Below are positions 32,105 to 43,571 of a DNA stretch of 64,000 nucleotides, piece after piece. The DNA comes from Eurosta solidaginis (taxonomy: Eukaryota > Arthropoda > Insecta > Diptera > Tephritidae), in assembly GCF_040869045.1 (NCBI RefSeq), contig NC_090319.1, forward strand, positions 382,617,601 to 382,681,600, in the 5' to 3' direction. A program made the translations under genes and the position numbers. The notes below the pieces were generated by a model. That model saw nothing but the letters and a program-made list of their open reading frames with translations, searched no databases and was not told the DNA's origin. How positions within the stretch are numbered: the stretch's first letter is position 1; each line of letters begins with the position of its first letter.

Positions 32105-33807
32105 CAATGAAAGAAATTGTGCTAGTAAAATCAACAAATCGGTTCTGTTGTTCTTGGTTTAACGGAGATTCGGTGAAATTGATCGAGTTATGGTTAATTC
32201 GACCGAGTTCTTTGTCAAACGAAAAAATTAGTTTAGTCATTTAAATAGAAGAGAAATTGTCGCTCTTAAGTTAACAAAATTCTGTAAAATTGACAGATTC
32301 CTGGTCAATCTGATTTTTCTGTTAACACAACTGATCTCACTGGTCATTTCAACAGCGATCAACAGTCAATACATGAGCAAATTTCAAAGAGAATTTTACG
32401 CTCACTGCGCTCTCTACTTTTTACTTATGACGATGGTGCCACTTGTTAAAAAAAAACACCAAAATAAGAAAACCTTCAAATCGAAAAAACACACAAAATG
32501 GGAAAACAACAAAAAACTAGTTTTTCAATTATCAATACAAAACGAAAAAAAACCTTTTTTGAATTTACTATGCAAAAATTATGAGATACCGGGACAACTA
32601 TCTATCGGGTACAATTTTGCAACTCCTCGTCCAAGCGAAATGCAAAATTGCGCCCTCTTGTTGCAAAAGTTGTGTTTGAACGAACAGGATTTTTCCAAAG
32701 TTAGTAACATTTTGTTCAAGTTTTTACGTATTTTCACTCACGCGAACGAATTTAATAAGATAATAAAAAACATCTTTTTTTTATGGTTGATGTTTCCGAC
32801 AACATAAAAGTTTGAGTTGTTTTGGAATCGTTTCAACTTAAAGTGTTACGAAAATTAAACTTGCCGAATTACATGAATGGTTACTCCAGTGATGAATTAC
32901 CTTCTATCGATTTGATTCTGTACTTTTCTATAACTTACAAGTTCTCTATTTAAAATGTTATGTCAAACATTTATACATGCTTTATTCGAAACAATGAAGT
33001 GTGGCAACTACATGCAAGAGAAGAAATTGAGAATGAACTGAGCTGCAACTGAAAGAATTGAGAATCAGTTTTATGACCACTATTTTCATTTCTATTTGCA
33101 AAGCGAAGTCCAGAACTATAAATTAAGTAAATTATAAAATATAAAATTTGGTGAAATTGCGTTTAATAAAACAAAATAATAAAGTGTATAACGTTTATTG
33201 TGTGCCAGCATATTTGATGTAGCCCGATTGACGTTCGGTTAGTAAGTACCACCGTGGTGTGATGGTAGTGTGCTCCGCCTGCCATACCGTATGCCCTGGG
33301 TTCGCACCCCGGGCGAAGCAACATCAAAATTTTAGAAATAAGATTTTTCAATTAGAAGACAATTTTTCTAAGCGGGGTCGCCCCTCGGCAGTGTTTGGCA
33401 AGCGCTCCGAGTATACCTCTGCCATGAAAAGCTCTCAGTGAAAACTCATCTGCCTTACAGATGCCGTTCGGCATAAAACATGTAGGTCCCATCGGGCCAA
33501 TTTGTAGGGAAAATCAAGAGGAGCACGACGCAAATTGGAAGAGAAGCCCGGCCTTAGATCTCTTCGGAGGTTATCACGCCTTACATTTATTTATTTATTT
33601 ATTTATGTATATGGCAACATAGGTACTTTCATACAAAGCTGTTGCAACAACTTCTTTTGTTCATTTGACTACTAAACCGGTCAATTACGAATCAACGATT
33701 TGTGCACAGTTGGTTCAACATCTTGTTGCGATGGATAAAAATTAACAGAAATTTCGGTTGAATTGACCCGTATTTCGGTTGATTTTACCAGTCCTTTTCT
33801 TTCAGTG
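32105..33807 (-). mobile_element. Non-autonomous TIR DNA transposon, copy B (inverted relative to copy A), carrying a SINE
   Basis: 1703 bp. The left tip is CAATGAAAGAAA (one change from CACTG) and the right tip CTTTTCTTTCAGTG. The interior matches copy A in reverse, including the conserved stretch encoding NEQDFSKVSNILFKFLRIFT (plus strand here) and the ends rich in TTGGTTGAATTGACC-type motifs. A SINE occupies 33249-33606. It interrupts an R1-like LINE, which shows that it arrived as a mobile unit. Confidence 0.75.
33249..33606 (+). mobile_element. tRNA-derived SINE family S inside transposon copy B
   Basis: Full head (ACCGTGGTGTGATGGTAGTG and GGGTTCGCACCCCGGGCG) and body to CACGCCTTACATTTATTTAT with an extended (TTTA)n tail. 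A small gap relative to 2685-3044 lies at the CCGTTCGG...GGCATAAAAC junction. The junctions GTTAGTAAGTACC|ACCG and TTTATGTATATGGCAAC are the same as in copy A. Confidence 0.9.
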
Positions 33808-33960
33808 AACGTATTCTTTAAATCATCCCTGCCCGATTAAGAATTGTAATTGGTAGAAATCCACTTCATTGTGCGTTCGTGAAAGCCAGCGTACCATTAC
33901 ATAGATGATGAAAACCGGTAACATACGAATGATATCACCCCGACAATGGTAACAAGAAAA
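33808..33960 (-). pseudogene. R1-like LINE fragment (5' half of a split copy)
   Basis: On the minus strand it reads RTHNEVDFYQLQFLIGQG, a stop, then FKEYV up to the transposon tip. R1-type ORF2 proteins have this HGEVNFYLTQFLSGHGxFxxYL block just before the C-terminal CxxC knuckle, which is found at 31950-32104. One stop is present. Confidence 0.7.
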
Positions 33961-35824
33961 ATGGAAAAAGAGGCAAGAAGGATAGCTGAAGCTGTTAAAT
34001 AGAGCTAGCGCAGTGACTACAGATACGAAGACTTATCTAGAACTTGTCCAGTAAGCGAAAAGCGTAATTCAGGACTAGCGAAATCACGGTGGTGTCGATT
34101 AAATGAATCACCTACAGCGTTTACTAAAATAACAATACCCGCCAACAGTGATCTAACCAAAATAACATTTGGAATAATATCCATTAGACTGGGTTTATTG
34201 CTCAATACTTTTGTAACTGGAATGAGAGGAATACCGTTGAAGCAGGGTTGCTTTTTATATCCTAAAATGTGTTGCACGGAAATATACATAGGTTCCAGCA
34301 TACTATAAATTGTAAGGATTGCATGTAATTTTTTGCGTGTTTTTCGTTGTTGTGACTTTACAATCCATGCATTCCGTGCAATGCGTGCACCATTTGCAAG
34401 GTGAAGCGACTCCCCCTATTATATTCATAATTCATTGTAATATCCCTCTGAGCCCTCTGCCGTCTTTATATAATCGTTTTTCATAGTTTGGGGAAAATGG
34501 AAGCATATTTCAAGGGGCTGCAAGTAGGTTAGGCTAAAGAAAACTATGCGAAAATGATCTCAGTGCTTAAAAATAGATAACAAGGAAATATCAAGCTTCT
34601 CAAGGACATAACAATTAAAAAAAACGAATGACGAATATAGAAGAGAAATAAAATTTCGTTCCGAGATCCTTCAGCATAAGATTCATATTTAGGGGCATAC
34701 TTAAATAATTCACTTTTAATACCAGTCTAATGTACAAAGTAAAACTTCTGCTACAACAAACAGTAGCTCAACAGTTACCAGCTTTATCTTTATTTGTTGC
34801 TAACTGCTGCTGTTGGACTTCCTGCAGCTTTTAATAATAAAAACGAAACATACTTACTGGTATGTTTGTATACAAAATGTTTTATAGTCATCGATTCAGA
34901 TTGAATGGAGTATTTAGCCTCAATTCATATGCTCACCACTTGAGGGTAAACAACCATAGAAAGACCACCCCCTGGCAGAGAACATCAACATCAATAACAA
35001 CAACAACATCAGTAGTAGCAGCATGAAAAATTACGCCCGATGTTGAGCATCCCTTAAAGAGCACATAATTGGTCTGTAATCTATTTTTGACAGATTGAAT
35101 TTCGCTTTTTATCTTGATTTTGTTTAGACTAACCGAGTTGGCAGTAAGTAATTGGGTATTCTTTATTTAAAGATTACCATTGTAGTTGTTGTTGTTTATG
35201 TTGACATGCCTTATGTTTGCTTTATGCTTGACTTTTTTTTTTTTTTTTTTGTTAAAAGGTCTGTACTGTGTACAGTTATTGTCAGTAGTGACGTTAATGG
35301 CTAGATGAAGCTGAAGCTAAATGCGATAAGTGGAATATTAGGTGAAGTAGTAGAAGTGAAGTTGGAATGAAGAGAAAACAGTGAAAACGGGGATAGAACT
35401 GAAACGTTGCTGTTGGTAGTTAAATGTCAACAATTTATGCGGTTAAAAATTGGTAATACTAAACCGTTAGATTATCGTTGATAAGATAGACAGCAACTTT
35501 GAAAAATGTTACAACGAATTAAGCGAGTCAATGGATGACAAATCAGAAAAGTTTGGCGTTTGAATGATTTTTGGTTAGATAGTTACGAATTATTTTAACT
35601 CGATCAAATTTCAACATGAAATATGTGGTCAAAAATTGTTTTTTATAACTTATATTGCAAATTTTCCAAAATGATTGGCAATTTTTATTGAATTTACTTT
35701 AAGACAATCGGTGACATAGCAGACCTAAATTGGACCTAATAAGAATACTTAGATTCTATAGAATAACATATATTGAAACAACAAAAAAAAAAAAATTGGT
35801 TTTCTATTTAACGAGAGCATACAA
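33961..35824. other. No recognisable feature
   Basis: AT-rich, possibly single-copy DNA with CAACAA/GTTGTT runs and a T run at about 35230-35250. The 94-codon frame at 34017-34301 (-) has no domain. Confidence 0.4.
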
Positions 35825-37162
35825 AACAAGTAAGGAAGGCTAAGTTCGGGTGCAAATCACTATGTAGGAAAATGAACCTAGGGTAAGCCTGGAATGTGTT
35901 TGTATAACATGGAAGGTGTTAAAGATTATTTTAAAAGGGAGTGGGCCTTAGTTCTATAGGTGGACGCCTTTTCGAGATACCGTCATGAAGGTGGACCAGG
36001 GGTGACTCTAGAATATGTTTGTACGATATGGGTGTCAAATGAAAGGTGTTAATTAGTATTTTAAAAGGGAGTGGGCCTTAGTTCTATAGGTGGACGCGTT
36101 TTCCAGATATCGCCGTAAAGGTGGACCAGGGTGACCCAGAACATCATCTGTCGGTTGCCGCTAATTTATTTATATATGTAATACCACGGATAGTATTTCT
36201 GCCAAGATTCCAAGGGCTTTTGATTTCGCCCTGCAAAACTTTTTCATTTTCTTCTACTTAATATGGTAGGTATCACACCAATTTTACAAAGTTTTCTCTG
36301 AAGTTATATTTTGTGGCCACCGTGGTGTGATGGTAGCGTGCTCCGCCTACCACGCCGTATGCCCTGGGTTCGCACCCCGGGCAAAGCAAAATTTAAAAAA
36401 AAATTTTAGGGAGGAGCCACGCCCATTTTGAAATTTTCTTTCATTTTTGTATTTTGTTGCACCATATCATTACTGGAGTTGAATGTTGACATAATTTACT
36501 TATATACTGTAAAGATATTAAATTTTTTGGTAAAATTTGACTTTTAAATATTTTTTTTTAGAGTGGGCGTGTTCTTCATCCGATTTTGCTAATTTTTATT
36601 TAGCACATATATAGTAATAGTAGTAACGTTTCCGCCAAATTTCATCATGATATCTTCAACGACTGCCAAATTACAGTTTGCAAAGCTTTCAAATTACCTT
36701 CTTTTAAAAGTGGAAGTGCCACGCCCATTGTCCAAAATTTCACAAATTTTCTATTCTGCGTCATAAGGTCAACGCACCTACCAAGTTCCATCGCTTTATC
36801 CGTATTTGGTAATGAATTATCGCATTTTTTCGATTTTTCGAAATTTTCGATATCGAAAAAGTGGGCGTGGTTATAGTCCGATAACGTTCATTTTAAATAG
36901 CGATCTGAGATGAGTTCCCGGGAATCAACATACCAAATTTCATCAAGATACCTCAAAATTTACTCAAGTTATCGTGTTAACGGACAGACGAATGGACGGA
37001 CAAACGGACGGACGGACGGACATGGCTCAATCACATTTTTTTCGATACTGATAATTTTTATTTATGGAAGTCTATATCTATCCCGATTCCTTTATAACTG
37101 TACAACCAACCGTTATCCAATCAAAGTTAATATATTCTGTGTGCAAAGCACGCTGAGTATAA
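35825..37162 (+). repeat. Dispersed repeat family F copy (F4) with two tandem units and a SINE head
   Basis: It starts AACAAGTAAGGAAGGCTAAG and ends CGCTGAGTATAA. Two units of the 128-bp minisatellite lie at about 35880-36140, then a SINE head (36318-36390), GTGGGCGTG boxes, a TTTCGATATCGAAAAAGTGG segment and a GGACGGACGGACGGACATGG block near 37007-37025. The open frame at 36910-37395 is a translation of this repeat, not a gene. Confidence 0.85.
36318..36390 (+). mobile_element. SINE family S, tRNA-like head only
   Basis: Only the head (ACCGTGGTGTGATGG to CACCCCGGGCAAAGCAAA) is present; the body is absent and family F sequence resumes. Both Pol III boxes are intact. It is either a 3'-deleted SINE or a truncated insertion. 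Confidence 0.8.
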
Positions 37163-37830
37163 CAAGTTCACTGCGCTTCAGTTCATCGCAAACAACCCTA
37201 ATGTACTTACAGATTTTCGCAACTAATCATATCTTAGCTTATATCCTCTTCATAAATAATTACCACATTCCCATAGGAAATCAACAATATAACCAAATTG
37301 CACATATTTGCGCTCAACACCAAGTAAACGGTACTTGTATGTTTTCCAAAATCTGCAAGCAATCACACAAGCTTAATGATATATGCCTATCATAGCGCTT
37401 GTATTATATATTATTACAAAATTCTTACGAAAAAATGTCCCCTTATGTTAGGCTTATTTCGTTTGGAAGCCAGTAGGATGAGAACTGAAATTTGCAAGAA
37501 GTATCGTTGTAGGCAACATTCGCTATACTAGATACACCTTATCGTACTGTACTTACATATATCATCACATTAGGGTCAAGGAGAGCAAAAAAGAGCAGAA
37601 CATGTTGTCGGTCTCATGGAAAAGTAAAACGTTTCCCGTAGTTAGTTATTTACCGGAGCGTTATGTAACCGAAACTCGATCAGACAATTAAATAAAATAA
37701 TTAAAAAAAAAATTTTAAGTTAAACGATTTTATGGAAAACAATACTTACATGAAGTAATAATAATACTAAAAAAATAAAATAATTAGGTAGGTCCTAGGT
37801 ACTAGTCATCACACTCCTCACCAATCTAGG
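37163..37830. other. No recognisable feature
   Basis: AT-rich spacer. The motif GATCAGACAATTAAATAAAA at about 37678 recurs at the start of the hairpin at 37835. Confidence 0.4.
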
Positions 37831-37838
37831 GCGTTGAT

Positions 37839-37985
37839 CAGACAATTAAATAAAAGCGTTGGTCGCGTGAAATTTCTAAAAATGTGAAGCGTAGCATGAC
37901 CTGATTAAGGTTCAGTTGGTCCTACATATGACTATCAATAGAAATTTGACGCGCCCAACGCTTTTGTTTAATTTTTCTGACAATT
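37839..37985. repeat. Small hairpin element (candidate MITE)
   Basis: CAGACAATTAAATAAAAGCG at 37839, continuing TTGGTCGCGTGAAATTT, pairs with AAATTTGACGCGCCCAACGC at 37943, continuing TTTTGTTTAATTTTTCTG. The arms are about 37-43 bp with few mismatches and the loop about 70 bp. The arms are more GC-rich than their surroundings. No target duplication identified. Confidence 0.55.
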
Positions 37986-38104
37986 TGTTACAATCTAAGT
38001 CCTCAATACATAATCCTTCCAAAGACTTTACTCGACTCTGCGCCACGTATGCTTGTCCCTCCTCGAACTCCAAAATATTTTGATGTCACTTCTACCGGAC
38101 AATA

Positions 38105-38312
38105 TGTAATATTTGTTCCAAATATGAGCCAAATCGGACCACAAATACGATTTTTTTAATATCCCGATCCTTGCGCCACCTCGCAGCGATTTTTTTCATA
38201 AGTGTCTTTCTATTCATGTATGTATTATGTGTTCCAAATATGAAAAAAATCGGACCACAAATACGATTTTTTTAAATATTTCGATCCATGCGCCACCTAT
38301 CGTTGTTTTTTC
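38105..38312. repeat. Two-copy tandem repeat, period about 120 bp
   Basis: GTTCCAAATATGAGCCAAATCGGACCACAAATACGATTTTTTTAA-type sequence followed by GATCC(T/A)(T/A)GCGCCACCT occurs near 38112 and again near 38232. Similar ATATGA...AATCGGACCA repeats are common in insect genomes; the family is not identified here. Confidence 0.6.
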
Positions 38313-40639
38313 TTATTATTGCATTGTCATCGGGTTCTGAACTATATTCCAAGTTTTAAACTTGTAGCTTATAGGGATATTACTTAAATTTCAATTACAA
38401 AATTCTGTTCGCTCGCTACACAGAGTCAAGCTAAAAAAACCGTTTAAAAAAACAAAGATGGCCAATAGAGAATAAAATGTAAATATGAACTAAATTTTGC
38501 GTTGATAAGTACTAATATTGTTTAGAAATTTTTTTACACTAAAATGGAAACACTTTTTTGTTAATTTTATTTAAACAAATATTTATCAAACAGGTGCAAT
38601 TTTCGTGGTAACATGAGATTACCACTTATTTTACAGGTAACGTTATAATCGGCAATCAAAATTGTTATATTTCGTTTTTGTAACGAGTTAGAAGAATATC
38701 TTTCCAAGCTTCGAATAAAGGTATAAAAAAAACAACTAACTGCTGCTTAAAAAATTCTCTTCGTAAAACCAGTCCGTTTCATTCCAATCCGTTCGGTAAA
38801 ATCAATTGGATTGGAAAACTAGCAAAACTCTCGAATTTTGGTAGGGAAAATGGCTAACCGACTTTTTAGCAAATATTTGAGAGCTTTTATATTTGAATTG
38901 TGATGCGAAGCCAATGTGTCGGTATTTTGTGACTTCTACCTAACTGAACCAAGAGTAATTTTCAAAACTGACGAATTATACCTTCGAATATGAATGCACG
39001 GAGGGGATGGTATGATTTACTATTTTTCCAGATTTTTTTATATTAGCTTTTGATCTCTCTTCTATTGGCATAATCCGTTGATAAAATTGTACTAAATCTC
39101 TTCTGTGTAGCACCAACTCTTAACGTAGATGCGGCGTTACCTTTTCGTATCAATGTTTGTTTATTTTTAAGTAATTATTTTGAATTAAAGATTCTCATAG
39201 ACTTCATTATGATAATTGTGACATTATCTAATACTGCAGGAAAACAGATCTTTGGCTTAAATTAAGAAAACAACCTTACAAGTGAAACCAGGACTTGAGG
39301 AGTTGAAAAATATATCGTCGGATTAGAGTGCAAGCCTGCTAAGTACCGTTTTTTCCAAAATTACGTTTAAATATTGGCCACACACAATGTAAGTTAACTC
39401 AACTAGAATTCACATCCGATGCTTTCAACGAAGACCTCATATAGTTGTTTGCCTGCCATGTGAAATTTTTTGTATGTCGGTTAGCAGGTTTTCACTCTAA
39501 GCCGTCGATATTCAAATCGGCACACGCCCTTAAACTCGGACCATTTACACCATATATTAGTCTGGTTTAAGCTTTTGAATGAACGAAGGTTTCTGCACGG
39601 GATATCAAACTAAGCTTTAATCAAAAATTGTAGACAATAAATAGTCCCAAATATGATAGCCATGATAAAGATGGAATGAATCGTCTATTTTAAAGCGAGT
39701 TTAGTTCAGTCAAAAGGCATTGGGACTCGAACGAAGGTAATGGTTCCGAAAAGTTTGAAAATCATAAAAAGTTTCTGAACTCACTCATGCTGATTTTGCA
39801 TTACAGAGGGGGGGAAAGGCTAGCTTTGTCTTGCAAGATGCACGGATTGCTTATATCCCTAGGCGAAATAAGCAAGGCTACGAGAGCCCAATGAACCAAT
39901 AACAAAACAAAATACAAATTTTGTCAAGCTTTGTATAAAGGAAAACTTAAAACACCTTTCTCAAGGAAAAAAAATTGCTAAAAACAATGCAAATTTTGAG
40001 AGTCCTACAACTTGTACTTTGTTAGACTAAAATTGATTGAGCTACAAAAATGCAAAAAGAGTTTGAGATTGAGTTGCTAAATTCATGGAAGCTTTTCCTT
40101 AAAATATCAAAAATAAAAAAAGAACAATTTAAGTGACGAAATTTGTTCGTTTTTTGTTTGTGTAATATTTTAATTTTTTGATGGGTATGTATGTGTCACC
40201 AAAAGAAAACTTTCGCTATATGTGTTTTTTTTTTTTACTTCAAATATCTAATGTTCAATTTCACACTTCGACGCATTAAGACGAGCGAAATGACAAATGA
40301 TCTTAATAGTCTAATGTAATAAGTGTTTGAATGATAAAAGGCGCAAGGGATTACATAAATATATGCTCAGCAAGCACTTTGTGGTTATCCTAAATTGGGT
40401 AATTGCCGCCGTTGAAAGATTTCAAATCTTAAAAGGAGTAAAAGAAAGTCATAGAAATTACTCTAAGTTTTCTGAGGACGAGAAGCGGTAACAATACTCA
40501 TTTACTCTTATCTGTATAATTGTATGTACATACAAAAGGTTTGAGCGTTTGCTACCACTTTGAGACTCAGAATTTATACAACATACAATTACTGCCTGGA
40601 AATATTTCGTGGTAGAATTTCACTCCAAGTTCTTGCCAA
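38313..40639. other. No recognisable feature
   Basis: AT-rich sequence with no readable domain or repeat landmark on either strand. Confidence 0.4.
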
Positions 40640-41890
40640 CCAAGGTCGGGCAACATGTTTTCATATTTAATGCCCCAGAATTAAAATATGGCACCTTATT
40701 ATAGTAGACCAGCTCTATACCCTCTTTAGCACGAAAAGGCAAGCAGGCTACCCCTCCGATGCCAGGTGGGGACAGGAGCACTAAAGTCGTGTCTAACAAA
40801 CGCACTAAATGTACTCCTAAACCAGTTCCATCGGGAACTTTACATTTGAGAAACTGCAACCTATTCGGCAGTAAGACTTCGAAAATGTGACATTTGGAAC
40901 TTGAGCTAGTATGAGCACAGTGGTATCCTAAGAAAGTTTCCTGGTGTGTCTTCGACATTAGACCATCATACGCCATCGCTATCTAAATTTTGGCAGAAGC
41001 CATAAAGTGACGTTTCCTTCAAAAGGGGACTGTAAGGGAGAAGGGGTGTACGGGAAAGAGGTAATTTCATTTTACACCGGGGGGTCCAAGCAACTTAAGG
41101 TGTCGCTGTAAGTTCGTGTGTAGAGAGAGCATGTACCGCCCTCCTCGGAGGACTCGGTGAGAGGGCGGGTGATGTGCATTTTCTCAGATAGTTGGACAGC
41201 ACTCATGGCTCTCAATGCCGCAGATATCTTCTCCAACACTTTTAGCGATTCTTAGTCACGGAGCATTGAGGATTAGCTGCTACAGAGGCGGTTGAAGCGC
41301 ATCATCGACTCACATCACCAAAAAAAAGCATGCATAGCTTATTCGATGTGCTAGCGGTCTCCAACTAGTACTCCTCGGATACCGACAAGACAACCAAGCC
41401 AACTTGGCCGACTTACAAACTATTAACAAATGAAAAAAGGATTTGAGCTCTTTGAGTCTCCATAGTAAAATTTAAATAATGCCACGGGATGTCTCCTTAT
41501 GACCCCTGAATACCCCTACATAGTGAGGCCAAAGAGCTCAACATCAAAGAGCACAACGAAATGCTGAACAGATAGTTTTTGCTAAACTTTAACAAACCAG
41601 AACACCCTAGCAAACAACTGCTTGATCTAGCCCTGCCTCCATTGGGTTAAAGGAACATCTGCATAAGCACAATGATGAGATCCGGCACCCTAGCCCAACT
41701 TAGTCCTTTATACTAGTCCAGAATCAACCCCGACAAACGTAATGTATGTCCTGAATGCCATGTGTCCCCACTTTACACCAACCATGTTTTCAATTGTAAT
41801 TTGGAACCTACGTCTCTAACACCAATCTCCCTATGGTCTGCCCCTGTTGACACTACTAGTTTTTTTATCACAATTTCTTAGTGCCCATTG
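40640..41890 (+). pseudogene. Jockey-like LINE 3' portion, heavily decayed
   Basis: In order on the plus strand: LPLRCQVGTGALKSCLTNAL and NVLLNQFH (post-RT region, about 40740-40830), ETATYSAVRLRK, a YTGGSKQLK block at about 41073 (RNase H first motif, TDGS changed to TGGS), IFSDSWTALMALNAADIF at about 41180, KELNIKEHNEMLNR (41532), and finally INPDKRNVCPECHVSPLYTN with HVFNC and LTPISLWS (41720-41840). Many stops and frameshifts. The minus-strand 118-codon frame at 40620-40976 overlaps this and is a shadow. Confidence 0.75.
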
Positions 41891-42024
41891 AACAGGGCGA
41901 AGCACTGTTAACACATCAACAACATAGTAAAATCTTATCTTTGGCCTCTGGGATCATACGTGATATTCTAGTCTAAGTATTACCGTTTCAATGGGTGAGA
42001 CGAAAAAATCCGTAAATTCTATTT

Positions 42025-42421
42025 ATAAGTACTTACTTACTTAATTGGCGCTTAACCGTCTAAACGGTTATGGCCGTCCAACAAGGCACGCCAGTCGCTC
42101 CTTCGCTCCGCCAACCGGCGCAAATTGGTCACATCAAGGGAGTTTAAATCGTTTTCCACCTGGTCCTACCAACGGAGTCGGGGCCACCCTCTACCTCTGC
42201 TTCCATAGGCGGGTTCCGATAGAAACACTTTCTTGGCCGGAGCACCATCTTTCATTCGCATAACATGGCCTAGCCAGCGCAGCCGCTGCGTTTTAATTCG
42301 CTGGACTATGTTGATGTCTGCGTATAGCTCGTACAGCTCATCATTAAATCTTCTTCGGTACTCGCCATCGCCAACACGTAGAGGTCCATTATTTATAAGT
42401 ACCACTCTAAAATACATATAA
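42025..42421 (-). pseudogene. RTE-like LINE ORF2 C-terminus with tail
   Basis: The minus strand reads LRVGDGEYRRRFNDELYELY, then ADINIVQRIKTQRLRWLGHV and MRMKDGAPAKKVF. The frame continues through a single TAG (just after RLRW) into DQVENDLNSLDVTNLRR and SDWRALLDGHNRLDG, stop. The GCGCCAATTAAGTAAGTAAG tail follows. This is the intact-looking end of an RT-endonuclease type ORF2 with only one stop, hence younger than its neighbours. The copy is 5'-truncated at about 42421. Related debris lies at 7900-8080. Confidence 0.85.
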
Positions 42422-43571
42422 TTACAAGAAATCTATAATTCTGAAAACTTACATCCATATTCCGGCTCTGAGTGACTGACAATTGTTATAAAAATTGCAA
42501 CTTCTCCTTTCTCCTTCTCGGTCACCGAGCGCCAGAGTATGGGTGCAATTTGCTTGCCTACCATATTGTAAATCCATGGAGCAGGCAACATTCAAAACGT
42601 ATCAAAACGTTGTCGTAAAATCCGCCCCCCCCCCCCCTCCATTAAGTGTATTCCGTTATTAAACGTTTTGGTGCAAGCATTCATCTGCCTGAAACGATCT
42701 CTGACTCGACATCTGTAGAAAACCTTTAAAAGAAGAATGCCTCGAATAATAGGGGAAGTTCAGCCCGAAACTGCTCGAATCTGTCGTGCGTTAAAAAACC
42801 GATTTCTTTTATATTGAAAAGCAAACACTACGAACTGATCACCCATTGTACAGTAATATTTGTTGTTTTTGCAAAAAATTCTTATACAAACGTTAATTGT
42901 GATGACTTCGCCTTATAAGTTCATTTTTTCACTCTTCATAAATAAATAGGAATGTGAATCAAAAATAAAATAATTTCAAGGCAACACCATTCGTTCACAC
43001 ATTTACACAATTGAAAGCAATCGGCCAACCAACGTAACCAGCAATTTTGACACCATTATATCCCTTTCGATATCCTGTCGCTGTTATTATTATTGTCGTT
43101 TCATTTGCAATTTCGTTAAAGTTGCTGAAGGCATGTTGTGCCTAAAAAGTTTAAAAAAGTATACAATATGTGCATATATGTGTATGTATGTGTGAGCATA
43201 TGTTGGAGGCGTGTTTTTAAGCCCAGCTAGCGGCGAATTATTTAAACACAATTTTTTTTTAATGAACAATAAACTGAGTATATATGTATTCATTAGAACA
43301 TACATACATCAGCGTTTATTTGTAGTGATGCGTAGAGAGCTTTTTCATGTTAGCATTTTTCTCGTTTTGTCACGGATATCCAGCCGTGCCAGCATGCGAA
43401 TGTTAGCTTTAACTCCATTTCATTTGTGATACCCACTTTTAGGCAACCAATAATTACACTTTGGGACATTAATTACTAACAAAAAATACTTTAATATGAT
43501 ATATATTTATTGAAACAAGAATAATACGAGCGCATTCATGTATGCAAGGAGAGCATTGGAAATTTAATTTT
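42422..43571. other. No recognisable feature
   Basis: AT-rich spacer with a C run at about 42625-42637 and TGTATG microsatellite stretches near 43170-43190. ORFs at 43090-43429 lie on both strands and have no content. Confidence 0.4.

Noticed and set aside
36910..37395. 161-codon open frame
   Set aside because: It lies within dispersed repeat F4; the NGRTNGRTDGHGS-like peptide comes from the GGACGGACGGAC segment, and similar frames occur in F5 and F6.
40620..40976. 118-codon minus-strand frame
   Set aside because: The plus strand of the same bases reads LINE post-RT motifs (GTGALKSCLTNAL), so the minus frame is a shadow.
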